From positions 1-23,884 of the forward strand of contig JAWQRM010000346.1 of NCBI GenBank assembly GCA_033557675.1: a DNA stretch of 23,884 nt, written 5' to 3'. The notes under the pieces are model-generated. The model was given only the letters and a program-made list of their open reading frames with translations, was not told the DNA's origin and did not search any database. The translations under genes were made by a program, and so were the position numbers. This document shows, piece by piece, positions 9,588-17,866 of the stretch (position 1 is the first letter of the stretch; every line of letters starts with the position of its first letter). This DNA comes from Coptodactyla brooksi (taxonomy: Eukaryota > Arthropoda > Insecta > Coleoptera > Scarabaeidae).

Positions 9588-9880
9588 TTACACTGATGAC
9601 AGTAATACATCACATGAACACATGTCACATCGTGCTATTTTGTTTTTACTGGTTGCATTAGATGTAGATGGCACCGCTACTTCGCCAGCTTGACCTTGAA
9701 TTTTCTTTATTATGGCAGTGGCTTGTTGAGTACAAGGTTTATGTTCTCTTGGCATCATATAGGGAGTTACCAACAGTTTTCCCAATTCTTTCAGAATTAG
9801 CCTCTTCTCTTCTACAGAACTTTCTTATTCCAATTTGGATTTATATCTCTCCATAACACAAATGCATTATAAGCGATTCA
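9588..9880 (-). pseudogene. piggyBac-like transposase C-terminal remnant
   Basis: The minus strand reads NAFVLWRDINPNWN at about 9828-9869, shifts frame, then reads SVEEKRLILKELGKLLVTPY, then the low-complexity linker with PSTSNATSKNKIARCDMCSC and a stop. This is the order at the end of piggyBac transposases: the last part of the catalytic domain (N-A-[YF]-V-L-W), the '(R)+(L/F).KELG..L..P.M' segment, then a Ser/Thr-rich linker leading into a cysteine-rich zinc-binding domain. Only the first C-x-x-C pair is present before the stop. The catalytic Asp residues are missing. A 97%-similar copy of its last 225 bp lies at 12071-12293. Confidence 0.7.
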
Positions 9881-10735
9881 GTATGATTTGTGATAACTAA
9901 TACGTCGTCAACGTATTGTTTCCTCTAGGTATTGCAGGAAAATTTTGGATAAAATTCCGGATAGCGGACCACGCATTGGTACTCCATCTTCTTGTCATTA
10001 GTAGATCGAGGATGCAGTAAACAATAAACGCTAACCGTGATCCACCGAATGGTGCTGAGGTAGCAGCTCAGTCACCTCAATTATTAGTAAATAAGCGTCG
10101 TTAGGTTAATAATAGATTACTTATAATTCATTATTCATAGTAAATTCATAGTTGATTCATAGTTAATGCAATTATGCATAGTGTACAACATAGCCAGTGT
10201 GGATCCATAGCCACACTTGTGTAATGTAAACATTAATGTAGACAACCTCTCGAAGATAATAAAAAGTGTCTCATCCGGAACCATCAACCACAACAAAAAA
10301 AATAGTTTATTTCAGTATATTCTGTCGTTAAATCTGAAATAATTCTGCTTGCAAACTAATTGTAATAACCGTATTGTTTCCTTTTTGTAAGTACTATTTG
10401 TTTTATATTTTGTTAGTGCTTTTTCTAGTATTCCCATTGTCTCTTCGATGAATATATTGGTGTAGAGATTGGTGATGTAAAATGAAGTCGGATGGGTATG
10501 TTCTTTTTGTGTATTTTCTTCTATTATCTCGATGAATTCTTTTGTTGATTTTTGGTACTTCTGAGTTGGGTCTGTTTTCATGGGTTTGCAATTGTTCGTT
10601 ATTATGAATTCCTGCGTTTGTTTTACGTAACCTTCTTTTTGCATAATCACGGTTATATTGCCTTTGTCACCTTTTGTTATAATGAAACTGTTCTGTTTTA
10701 TCTTTTTTTTATGGTATTAATGTCTCGCTTTCCTG
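9881..10735 (-). pseudogene. PLE 3 fragment: N-terminal and RT region
   Basis: Read on the minus strand: SFIITKGDKGNITVIMQKEG (10625-10690, the start of the PLE RT domain), CKPMKTDPTQKYQKSTKEF, an apparent internal deletion of the 'PKIHK..LRPI' part, then SFYITNLYTNIFIEET (RT motif A area, where the expected Asp is replaced), QLVCKQNYFRFNDRIY ending near 10315, an insertion of about 310 bp, QEDGVPMRGPLSGILSKIFL with LQYLEET (9994-9920), a frameshift, and YVDDVLVITNHTES at 9904-9915 and onward. The YVDD box is intact. The fragment ends abruptly where the piggyBac frame begins. Endonuclease missing. Wording differs from PLE 1. Confidence 0.8.
10004..10313. mobile_element. About 310-bp insertion inside the PLE 3 RT
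   Basis: The PLE reading is interrupted between the codons for FNDRIY (ending 10315) and QEDGVPM (starting 9994). The intervening DNA has no coding match and contains a triple TTCATAG repeat (10134-10160). It is flanked by AGTA at 10000-10003 and 10314-10317, which may be a 4-bp target duplication. No clear terminal inverted repeat, TG...CA ends, pol III box or poly-A tail could be settled by eye, so its class is open (solo LTR, SINE or MITE). Confidence 0.5.
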
Positions 10736-10739
10736 TGGC

Positions 10740-11750
10740 ATTACGTTTCGGTGTTTACCAGATCAAAAAGGATTGAGGCAGGTATAGGGACAGAGCCGTT
10801 ATTAAATATTTTATTTTTGTTTTTAGAAATGGCTATGCTTTCCGCTGCGTCAAGTTGATTATTTGAATTAACTTGTTTAATCAATTCTCAACATTTATTC
10901 TGTGGTTAAGAGTAATCATGTGGGCAGCCACACTGGATTTCTCTGGTTTATAATTTTTAAAATGATTTAAATGCTCATTATGCCTAATTTCATCATAGGG
11001 GAGATTAATGAACTGTTTAAGTTCTTCTTTAGATGCTGCATGAGGAGTAGTATGTTTACGTAAATCGATTTTAAATTTCTTTTTTTCTTAAAATGTTATG
11101 TATTATATTTTTATTAAACCTGTTATATGTAGCTAATTATTCAATATATTGAATAAGTTCTTTATTATACCTATTTTTGTTTAGTGGAGCGTTTAGTAGA
11201 TCTATCATACTATTAAATTTTAGACATTCTGTGTTGGGAAGGATGATTAGAGTCTGAAATAAATAAATTGTTGAATGCTATTCTTATCAGTGTCAAAAAT
11301 CGCGAACAATATCTAACTCAAGTTACAGGAAAATATTTAAGCTTTTGTTTTAAGTTGGTTTCAAAGTAACCCATTTCATGCATATTTTAGTAAGTTTAAT
11401 ATATTCATCGATACTTTGGGTGTTAGTTAAATTTTCATTAGACAATTTTTAAGAATGATTAAAGTTTCTTTAATTGGGATATTCGAAAAAAGCGCTGTTA
11501 CGTCAAATGAAATTAATATCTCTGTGTCTTTAAGTTTAGTATCTTTGATTTTGTGAATAAAGTCAACTTAGTTTCTAGGTTGTTAAATTTATAGTTAAGC
11601 CATTTAGAAATAGAATAAGTTGGGGAGTTAATACCCGACGCGATGGGGCGCAAATTTTTGCCTGGTTTATGAATTTTAGAAAGACAAAGTAAATTCTTGG
11701 TAAAGTTGGGTTTGTAGGAAATAGTATGTATCTAAATAAGGTTAAAAATA
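10740..11750 (-). pseudogene. PLE 4 fragment: RT motif A to C-terminal end
   Basis: Read on the minus strand: FTKNLLCLSKIHKPGKNLRP and IASGINSPTYSISKWL (about 11705-11595), then in a shifted frame ILISFDVTALFSNIPIKET (11513-11461), which is PLE RT motif A with its catalytic Asp in FDV. NTQSIDEYIKLTKICMKW follows, then the GTPMG and YVDD parts are lost, then RYNKELIQYIE and NRFNKNIIHNILRKK (post-RT), then a gap where the GIY-YIG core should be, then KSSVAAHMITLNHRI (10945-10889) and a C-terminal stretch ending SVPIPASILFDLV (about 10761-10800). Many stops and frameshifts. It precedes the PLE 3 fragment head-to-tail on the same strand. Confidence 0.75.
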
Positions 11751-12060
11751 GAACTACATAAAGTCAAATAAGTCTAAATAGTTTTGGGTCATAATGACCC
11801 TAGGGTTGTATACGTAACAATTTTGTTTAAAACATTTAATAATAATTTCTCGTAAAAACTATTTGGCAATATTATTACTATTTAGTGTATTATCCTCGGA
11901 TTAATATGATCTGAGGAGTATAGCAGGGTTAAGCTTGTTTCAAAGTAAAATCTGGCCCTGCTTCATATGAATAGTACAAAAGATTGCAGTGATGTTAGTG
12001 TCTGAGTTCCTTTATACGTGCTTGCCATGTTGCCCAGCCGTAACTTAGCTGATTCGCAAC
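11751..12060 (-). repeat. Repeat R, copy 1: piggyBac 5' end plus outside flank
   Basis: This 310-bp block matches 12298-12606 with about 17 mismatches counted by eye. Its low-coordinate part (11751-11928) is the terminal sequence of piggyBac A with the palindrome at 11786-11800. TTAA is at 11929-11932. The remaining 125 bp lie outside the element but are duplicated too, so the repeat is a segmental duplication across the insertion junction and not two independent insertions. Confidence 0.85.
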
Positions 12061-12070
12061 TAAATCTTAA

Positions 12071-12293
12071 CACTAAATCTTAAAACAAAAGACAATATCA
12101 AATAAATTCTGATGTGTACCCCATTATTGCCTAATCTTTACACTGATGACAGTAATACATGAACACATGCCACATTGTGCTATTTTGTATTTACTGGTTG
12201 CATTAGATGTAGATGGCACCGCTACTTCGCCAGGTTGACCTTGAATTTTCTTTATTATGGCAGTGGCTTGTTGAGTACAAGGTTTCTGTTCTC
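12071..12293 (-). pseudogene. Second copy of the piggyBac transposase tail
   Basis: It matches 9521-9747 with about six substitutions and one 4-bp indel. It carries the same linker (GEVAVPSTSNATSK) and first cysteine pair, and a stop soon after. On the minus strand it lies directly behind the 5' terminal piece in 12298-12479, with no transposase core between them, and then runs into the flank of repeat R without a 3' terminal repeat. Confidence 0.75.
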
Positions 12294-12479
12294 AGTGGAA
12301 CTACATAAAGTCAAATAAGTCTAAATAGTTTTGGGTCATAATGAGTCTAGGGTTGTATACATAACAATTTTGTTTAAAACATTTAATGATAATTTCCCGT
12401 AAAAACTATTTGGCAATATTATTACTATTTAGTGTATTATCCTCGGGTCAATATCACCTGAGGAGCACAGCAGGGTTAA
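12071..12479 (-). mobile_element. piggyBac-like element B, internally deleted, lacking its 3' end
   Basis: On the minus strand TTAACCCTGCTGTGCTCC begins at 12479. About 180 bp of 5' terminal DNA follow, and then the C-terminal coding tail. The 3' terminal repeat that copy A keeps at 9401 is missing; the sequence instead passes into AAGATTTAGTTGCGAATC, the flank of repeat R copy 1. Such a piece could not be mobilised because it has one end only. Confidence 0.65.
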
Positions 12480-12606
12480 GCTTGTTTTAATGCAAAATCT
12501 GGCCCTGCTTCATATGAATAGTACAAAAGATTGCAGTGATTTTAGTGTCTGAGTTCCTTTATACGTGCTTGCCATGTTGCCCAGCCATAACTTAGCTGGT
12601 TCGCAA
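12298..12606 (-). repeat. Repeat R, copy 2: piggyBac 5' end plus outside flank
   Basis: Direct repeat of 11751-12060, offset about 547 bp. Its palindrome is broken (GGGTCATAATGAGTC at 12333-12347) while copy 1 is intact. TTAA is at 12476-12479. The repeat ends within TTCGCAAA just before the TATA-containing DNA. Confidence 0.85.
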
Positions 12607-12624
12607 ACGACACGGCTGCCTGGG

Positions 12625-12661
12625 TATAAAAGACGTTTGACGATCCATCGATAGTGTCCTG
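12625..12661 (+). promoter_or_regulatory. Candidate TATA-type core promoter
   Basis: TATAAAAG at 12625-12632 lies in GC-richer DNA (GGGTATAAAAGACG). About 30 bp downstream is CGATAGTGTCC, which could hold a start site, though it does not match the insect initiator consensus TCAGT well. A GGTCC word some 15 bp later could be a downstream element, but this is weak. The first ATGs downstream open only very short frames (19 codons at about 12795). There is no gene to attach it to inside the window, so a long 5' noncoding exon or an RNA gene would be needed. Confidence 0.33.
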
Positions 12662-14340
12662 CGGGCGGTCCTGCACAGGCCTAACGATCTGGGTAATAGA
12701 GCGACGTCACGCGTTCGATCCACGAACTGTTAGCGACAATTTAAACCTAACGAGCATTGTTTGCCGACCGCAATTACAGTCGAGACAGTGTTATGGTCAC
12801 CCCCGCTCTCTCGACTTACGCACGATTCCGCGAATCCGTAAAAATTCTCTAGAGCACCATCAGATGGTAATTGACGCGGAAGTTGTACCATAGAGTCGCG
12901 AAGGGATAGATCAATAATTTATTCCTGCCCCTAGGATTACATAACATTCAGTGCACTCCCTATATTTAGATCAACGCTGAAAACAACCGAAAATACTAAT
13001 TAAATTTTATCAACAACTGTCCCCTACCGGCAGAGTGTGAAAACACTGCGAAAATGGACTCGGCCACCTGTGACCGAGCTCCCCGTAGATAGTAACAGGA
13101 TTCATTAGCTCCCTATACCCGTTACAGATGTACTAATTAATAGCACTCCGATACTGGAGGGTGCGCCAGACTCCTTTTGCGGCTAAAGCATCCCTCTCCA
13201 TGGTTGCAACCCTCCTCGAGTCGCGAAGCTCCCGAAACTTTCGGACGAGCCCGGATTAATTAAAAGTTAATGCCTCAGCAAAAAACACGGATGACTAATT
13301 ATGTACCGGTGGGGACTGGAAAAGATGATGACGTTATGTCTTCGAGGAGTTGATGTATTGGGAGGAGAGATGTGTATTGAATTCGCGACGGTATAGAAAG
13401 GAGACATACTTGAGGTGTAAGCGAAAATGTTGCTCTAAATGATTAATTAAAATTTAATGTGCAAAGGTTTCCAACTAGCTGGATTATACGCTCCAACCAA
13501 GAGTACCTAAGTAATAAAATTTACAAGAATTCTTAATTACAGATGGTTCGCCAAATCTACCTTTTCAATTCAGCCCAACAGAAATCTAATACCCAATCGG
13601 AATGGTTATTACCTCACGCTGAATTTATGGTGGGCAATTAGCGTTACTCCCACACCATGGTGGCGAAGGACCACTGCGGCTAGAGTTATTCGCGACCATT
13701 AACAATGGCCGCACGAGCTGGATCCCCTGAGGACCTGGAAGATCCTCTTTCTAACCAACTAGACCAGCGCTTCTTGGTGTGTTTTACAGGCGGCCCGCCC
13801 GCCGCTAACGTGTTAATATCATTACCAGGTCGCTAATCCGCACCGTATCCCGTCGTCCCGAAGAAATTGCCAAGCTAATGAAAAACGGGGTGTAGCGGCC
13901 ACATACATTTTAACTTCACCCCGAGCGGTAGATTGCTATAACTTGGCACGTTTTTAAAAGAGGCTCCAGTTGAGTGGGCATCTTGATTACTCCGCGCTAA
14001 AAGGATTTATTGGTCAAGTGTTTGCTAACACTTGAAACTTCAGATGATGCTTCCTCCAGATAGTAGTTGACAACTTTGCAATGGAGATATTAAGAAAATG
14101 AAACAAAATGTATTTATTGGTTTTCTGGTGTAAGAAAGTTTATCTAGTATCTGTCAATTATAAGTAAACCTATCCTCTTATACAGCTCCATAATACTACA
14201 CTATCATAGGCCTTGTATAAGCTATGGTAAGTACACACCGATATTGTACAAAGTATAGATTGTAATGTGTTTGTAAGTTATGTCAAAACTACACTGGCAA
14301 GCAAGTATAACGATATTGGAATTAAAATGAAGTAAATCAA
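12662..14340. other. No gene seen; GC-richer, TE-poor stretch
   Basis: Nearly 1.7 kb without a transposon fragment I can recognise and without a convincing coding frame. A 79-codon frame at 12654-12893 lacks an ATG and is probably accidental. CpG is frequent up to about 13960, after which the DNA becomes AT-rich. Because it contrasts with the element-filled DNA around it, I take it as host sequence, possibly 5' noncoding and cis-regulatory. Confidence 0.4.
12997..13539. promoter_or_regulatory. Cluster of six TAATTA homeodomain-type sites
   Basis: TAATTA occurs at 12997, 13134, 13257, 13296, 13444 and 13534 (first bases), several as TTAATTAA. It is the core bound by many Antennapedia-class and paired-class homeodomains. 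The surrounding DNA is GC-richer than the window average, so the motif density is not a simple effect of AT content. A developmental enhancer is an inference only. Confidence 0.35.
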
Positions 14341-14345
14341 GATCT

Positions 14346-14787
14346 CTACGTGCAATAAATGAAGTAAGTGACTCCAGACGTCTCTCTTGTCGGTTCCGTC
14401 TCGTCTAGCACCTCGGACGGCTCTCCGGCCGGGATGTAACGCCTCGTCAGACGGGAAACGGCTACACTCTCAGACAGACGCTTCCGGACAACCTCTGGTC
14501 GAAATTGTGTCGAGTCCCCAATTGATGATTTTCGACGGAAAGATGGTATACGTGGGTGTGTTGTTTCTCCCACGTTCAACTCTAACGGTAATGACAATTG
14601 GAATCAGCGATGGGATATTATTAAACTGACTTAGCCGTAATGGACGCCCGAATACACGTCGAAGCCTCTGTCCATAAATTCCAACGTAGATGCTCTCCAA
14701 TCCGTCAGTCCACCCTTGGATATCAACGACATAAAATTTCCCCACACATTCGGCCGAAATTATTAATAAAGCGGCGTCTTTTCCCAT
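14346..14787 (-). other. GC-rich block open in several frames, unassigned
   Basis: Minus-strand frames at 14470-14787 (105 codons, starting MGKDAALLIISAECVGKFYV) and 14346-14597 (83 codons, ending TSGVTYFIYCT) overlap, and a plus-strand frame at 14387-14629 is also open. The minus-strand 105-codon frame has a real ATG and a plausible mixture of residues (VDIQGWTDGLESIYVGIYGQ). No family is recognised. CpG is frequent. It could be a host exon, an LTR or retroelement relic, or simply GC-rich DNA with few stops. Confidence 0.25.
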
Positions 14788-14961
14788 AGAACTTCGAAAA
14801 ATGTGTCACGAGCTTACTCTTACCTCGACTGAGACCAAGATCAAACAGCAAAAATTCTGAAACTCTAAATTATAGAAGCAGCGCCATCTATGAATGAATG
14901 ACGAAAACAACCATCTAAAAGCCGAAAAATCCAAGAACTAAACCAAAGAACAACGAAACCG

Positions 14962-16905
14962 TCACATCCTTACCGTCCTTGCTTCCATTACTTTTCTCAC
15001 CAGCTGGTTGTTGTCCATTCTTGTTACGTGACCAAACCAGTTCAATAATCTCTTGTTTTTCTTCCTTTCTATGTCTTCTTGATTTAGTTGCTGTCTGATG
15101 TCGTCATTTCTTATCCATCCTTGTCTTACCTACTTTTTTTCAACTGTTTCATCTCTGCTGCTGTCACCGCACTCTCGTGTTTGCTTGTACTCATGCAAAG
15201 CTCACACCCTTATAGCAGCGTTGGTACTGTTAGTTTGTTATATACCTGGAGTTTTACTTGTGTTTCAATCTTTGTGACTTTGCTTACTATGTTTGCTATC
15301 TCTATATCTATCTTTCCATCCTCTGATACTACTCTGTCCATTGGTTGTTTTTAGATTTTACCATACATTTGATTTTTCCTATATTAACCTCCATTTTCAT
15401 ACTTTCTCTTTTCCATCCACATGTCCATTAGTGTCTTTATTTTACTTCTCGTGTCAGCGACTAGCACCATATCATTTGCATACAACATTCCATCGAGCTG
15501 GATCAGTAGCATTTGCCAACATCCTATGGTTGCCTGAAGTCTTGCTGTTTTTTTCGTATGTTTTTCAATATTTTGTCCATTATCATTACCAGATCTTTCT
15601 CCATTCAGTATTACTCTGCCATAGACTGTGTTGTACATACTTTAAATTATTCTATTCGCTGCTTTGTATATGCTTTAAATGCTGAGGACGCCAGACAAAT
15701 TGCTCTGTAATTTTCGGATTCAAGTTCATTCCCTTTTTTATGTATAGGAACTATTAATTTCTCCTCCCATTCTTTAGAAATTTTCTCTTTTTTCCCATGC
15801 TGTTCTGCACATTTCCAAAAAACCACACCATTCCTAATTCCTACTTCGTCTGATCCACATGCTTTTCCTAATTTGATCCTTTGAAGTCCTTCCTTCAGTT
15901 CTTCTCTGGTCATTTCTTCTACTTGGTCTTCCATCAGTTCTTCTGTTTATGATAATATGGCTTCGTCCTCTAGTTCAAATTTTTGTTCAAAGAAGTCTCT
16001 CCATACTTCTAGTGTTTCAGTTGTTGTGGTCTTTTTTCGTTGTGCTTTATATTTCACGCCTCTTACTTCCTTCTTCTTACTCCCTCTCATTCTTCTTATG
16101 CTGCTCCAGAAGACTCTTTTATTGTTTTCGTGCTGCTGATCTAGTTCCTCTCCAAATCTCTTCCAGCTATTTCTTTCTTGCTTCTCTTACTTGCATTACT
16201 TCATCCCTCTATTTGATACATTATCTCCTATCATCTACTGTTTTCGTTCTGTTGTATCTCCTCTACGCCCCTTTCTTCGATCTTATTATTGTTTTCAATT
16301 CTATACTCCACCAATCCGTTGTCCTCCGCTTTTGGCTTACCTTCATGCTTCCACAGATCTGCTCCGCTTCTTGTGTACTACTTGCTTAAATATCTTCCAC
16401 TGTTGTTCTAGCGTTCTATCGTGGTATTTTTCTCTCAGTTCTCTAAACGCCTGAACCGGTTCCTCTTGATATCTCTTTCTATTATTTAGAGATTTCTTAA
16501 TCTTTGAATTTTAGTCTGGTTATTTGGTTATCTGGTCACTTTCTTCCATCTTTTCGTAGTTTTCGTAGAGTTTCAATTTCAAATCCGCCTTATCCAGTCT
16601 ATGTTGCTATCTCTGCATCGACCATTGGTTTTACTTCTTTAAATAGTGTTCTCCTTGCAGTTCTTTCTTCCGCTACATATGTCTTGTAATGTTTGTTCCC
16701 AGAATGTGTTTCCAATTACTAAGTAATTTGACTGGCAGAACAGTAGCATTTTGGACCATTTCTATTGGTGGTTTTCTCTTTATATTCTCCCCTGCAACCA
16801 ATGCCCTTGTTCATATCATTCCCAATCCTTGTATTCCAGTTTCTCATTATAATTATATATTCGGTTGATTTTCTTATGTTGTCCAAGGTTTCTTCTAAGT
16901 AAAAT
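14962..16905 (-). pseudogene. Non-LTR retrotransposon endonuclease-reverse transcriptase (LINE), 5'-truncated
   Basis: On the minus strand the parts follow in correct order. The end of the APE-type endonuclease comes first: EYIIIMRNWNTRIG at 16847-16821, where the usual GDWN reads RNWN, then LVIGNTFWEQ. A linker of about 700 bp follows: EEPVQAFRELREKYHDRTLE, DWWSIELKTIIRSKK, FGEELDQQHENNKRVFW. The RT comes next: KLGKACGSDEV, KEWEEKLIVPIHKKG, ENYRAICLASSAFK, then LDGMLYANDMVLVAD at 15482-15471, where YADD reads YAND. Last is the C-terminal KTRMDKKRNDDIRQQLNQED and LLNWFGHVTRMD, ending with a TGA at 14962-14964. This tail is typical of insect endonuclease-RT LINEs; the clade cannot be fixed by eye. 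Many frameshifts and two altered catalytic positions. The plus-strand open frames across 15088-16689 are shadows of this element. Confidence 0.85.
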
Positions 16906-17129
16906 AAATATCAAGTTTGTATTTTCTAAACTGCAGCACATTTGACTTGAATGTGCTGCAGCACATCGGCACCAAGTGGCAGGAATTTGTGCTTTCTTTC
17001 AATACACCAGATTGTGGCAAAGCAACTTCGGTTTTCTCTAATGGTTTTGGCAACTTTTGAAATGATTTTTGAATATCAATGAAATGATTTATTTCTTTTG
17101 GCATTTCCTAGCACTCTTTTATCTTGCTT
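16906..17129. other. Unassigned spacer with a small palindrome and a short ORF
   Basis: A perfect inverted repeat, CTGCAGCACA at 16931-16940 and TGTGCTGCAG at 16952-16961, lies just upstream of the LINE. A 69-codon minus-strand frame at 16895-17104 (MPKEINHFIDIQKSFQKLPK) is open but unplaced. Confidence 0.35.
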
Positions 17130-17400
17130 TCAATGTGCCTTGCGTGTATGTTAATCAAAAATTATTGGAGTATGGTTGGGAAGTGATGTCACATCCACCA
17201 TATAATCGCAATATAACATACTATTTCTATCTTTGCAAAACTCCTTGAGTAGAAACTTTCAATTATGATACGGTGACATAGTACTCACATCAGTTTTTGA
17301 TGATAGAGAACAAATGTTCTATGAGTGTTCTAATCATGAAGTTGATAGAAATATGGGAAAAGGTTATTCAACAAAGTAAAAAATATGTAATTGATTAAAT
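17130..17400 (+). pseudogene. Mariner transposase remnant M2 (C-terminal part)
   Basis: The plus strand reads NVPCVYVNQKLLEYGWEVMS and HPPYNRNITYYFYLCKTP at about 17140-17256, then a stop, then in shifted frames DDREQMFYE and EVDRNMGKGYSTK ending at about 17379. It corresponds to the mariner region from the second catalytic Asp segment through 'LGW.V..HPPYSPD.AP.DY.LF' to the C-terminal 'ERW.K.I..N'. The third catalytic position falls in PYNRNITY, where the expected Asp residues are gone. The wording (WEVM.HPP, LCKTP) is shared with M3, so both belong to one family distinct from M1. Confidence 0.75.
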
Positions 17401-17860
17401 ATATCAGAACATTTAACAGAATATTTTGAATTTGTTAATGTAGTACATACAGTTTCTTGAATATTTGTTCAACTTATTCAAAAGCTTTATTATAGTCAGT
17501 TGGCATTAGTTCCTAGTAGGTTAAACTTAGATTAATGTTAGCTTTAACCAACACCTATTTTATTTTGAATAAAAACCAGAAATAAATTATTATTCAGTAG
17601 AGAATTAAAACTTTACGGTAAAATATTTTGGACATTCAGATTCGCAAGTAACAACGTATTTACTTGCGAATCTGAATGTCCACATATACTAATTATAAAT
17701 ATGCTAATTTACGATAATCCAAGTATGTTAATTATGTTTCAAAGTTCATCTACATATCGGGTTGCTGCAAACGTAATTTCGGTTTTCGCGAATAGATGAA
17801 TTCTATAATCTTTTTGAATTACATTTTATATGCTTTCGAAGTAACTTGCGTGTAATTTTA
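17401..17860. other. AT-rich spacer between mariner remnants
   Basis: Contains the long perfect inverted repeat at 17629-17682 and otherwise nothing I can assign. It may include the 3' end of M2 and the 5' end of M3, but no mariner terminal repeat could be identified by eye. Confidence 0.4.
17629..17682. repeat. Perfect 23-bp inverted repeat with 8-base loop
   Basis: The left arm (17629-17651) starts TGGACATTCAGATTCGCAAG. The right arm (17660-17682) is its exact complement, and the loop is CAACGTAT. There is no mismatch in the stem although both flanking mariner copies are heavily decayed. It could be two transposon ends joined head-to-head, the two ends of a tiny fold-back element, or a transcribed hairpin. 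Confidence 0.9.
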
Positions 17861-17866
17861 TCTACA

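Larger units (their letters stand above)
9401..11932 (-). mobile_element. piggyBac-like element A with its centre replaced by PLE fragments
   Basis: At 9401 the sequence TTAACTCTGCTGTTCTCC begins an end that faces right. At 11932, read on the minus strand, TTAACCCTGCTATACTCC begins a matching end that faces left. TTAA flanks and C-rich ends are the signature of piggyBac elements, which insert at TTAA. Inside the 9401 end lie piggyBac C-terminal coding sequence (9588-9880, minus) and a degenerate GGGTCA palindrome at 9449-9463. Inside the 11932 end lie about 180 bp of terminal DNA with the palindrome GGGTCATAATGACCC at 11786-11800. Between about 9880 and 11750 the piggyBac core is absent and PLE coding is found instead. 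The overall 2.5-kb span is a coincidence of deletion and insertion. Confidence 0.7.

Noticed and set aside
9593..9599. CTGATGA word in the piggyBac tail (also at about 12142)
   Set aside because: No GAAA box or stems around it; the word lies within duplicated transposase tail sequence.
10552..10776. 74-codon plus-strand hydrophobic frame
   Set aside because: Antisense shadow of the PLE 3/PLE 4 coding region.
12709..12722. GTTCGATCC word like a tRNA T-loop (a similar word lies at about 19738)
   Set aside because: The flanking bases cannot form a T-stem, and no D-arm, anticodon arm or acceptor stem fits in either place.
15088..16689. Long plus-strand frames, including a 146-codon hydrophobic one at 15949-16389
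   Set aside because: They are antisense to the LINE; its A-rich coding strand gives T-rich, falsely hydrophobic frames on the other strand.
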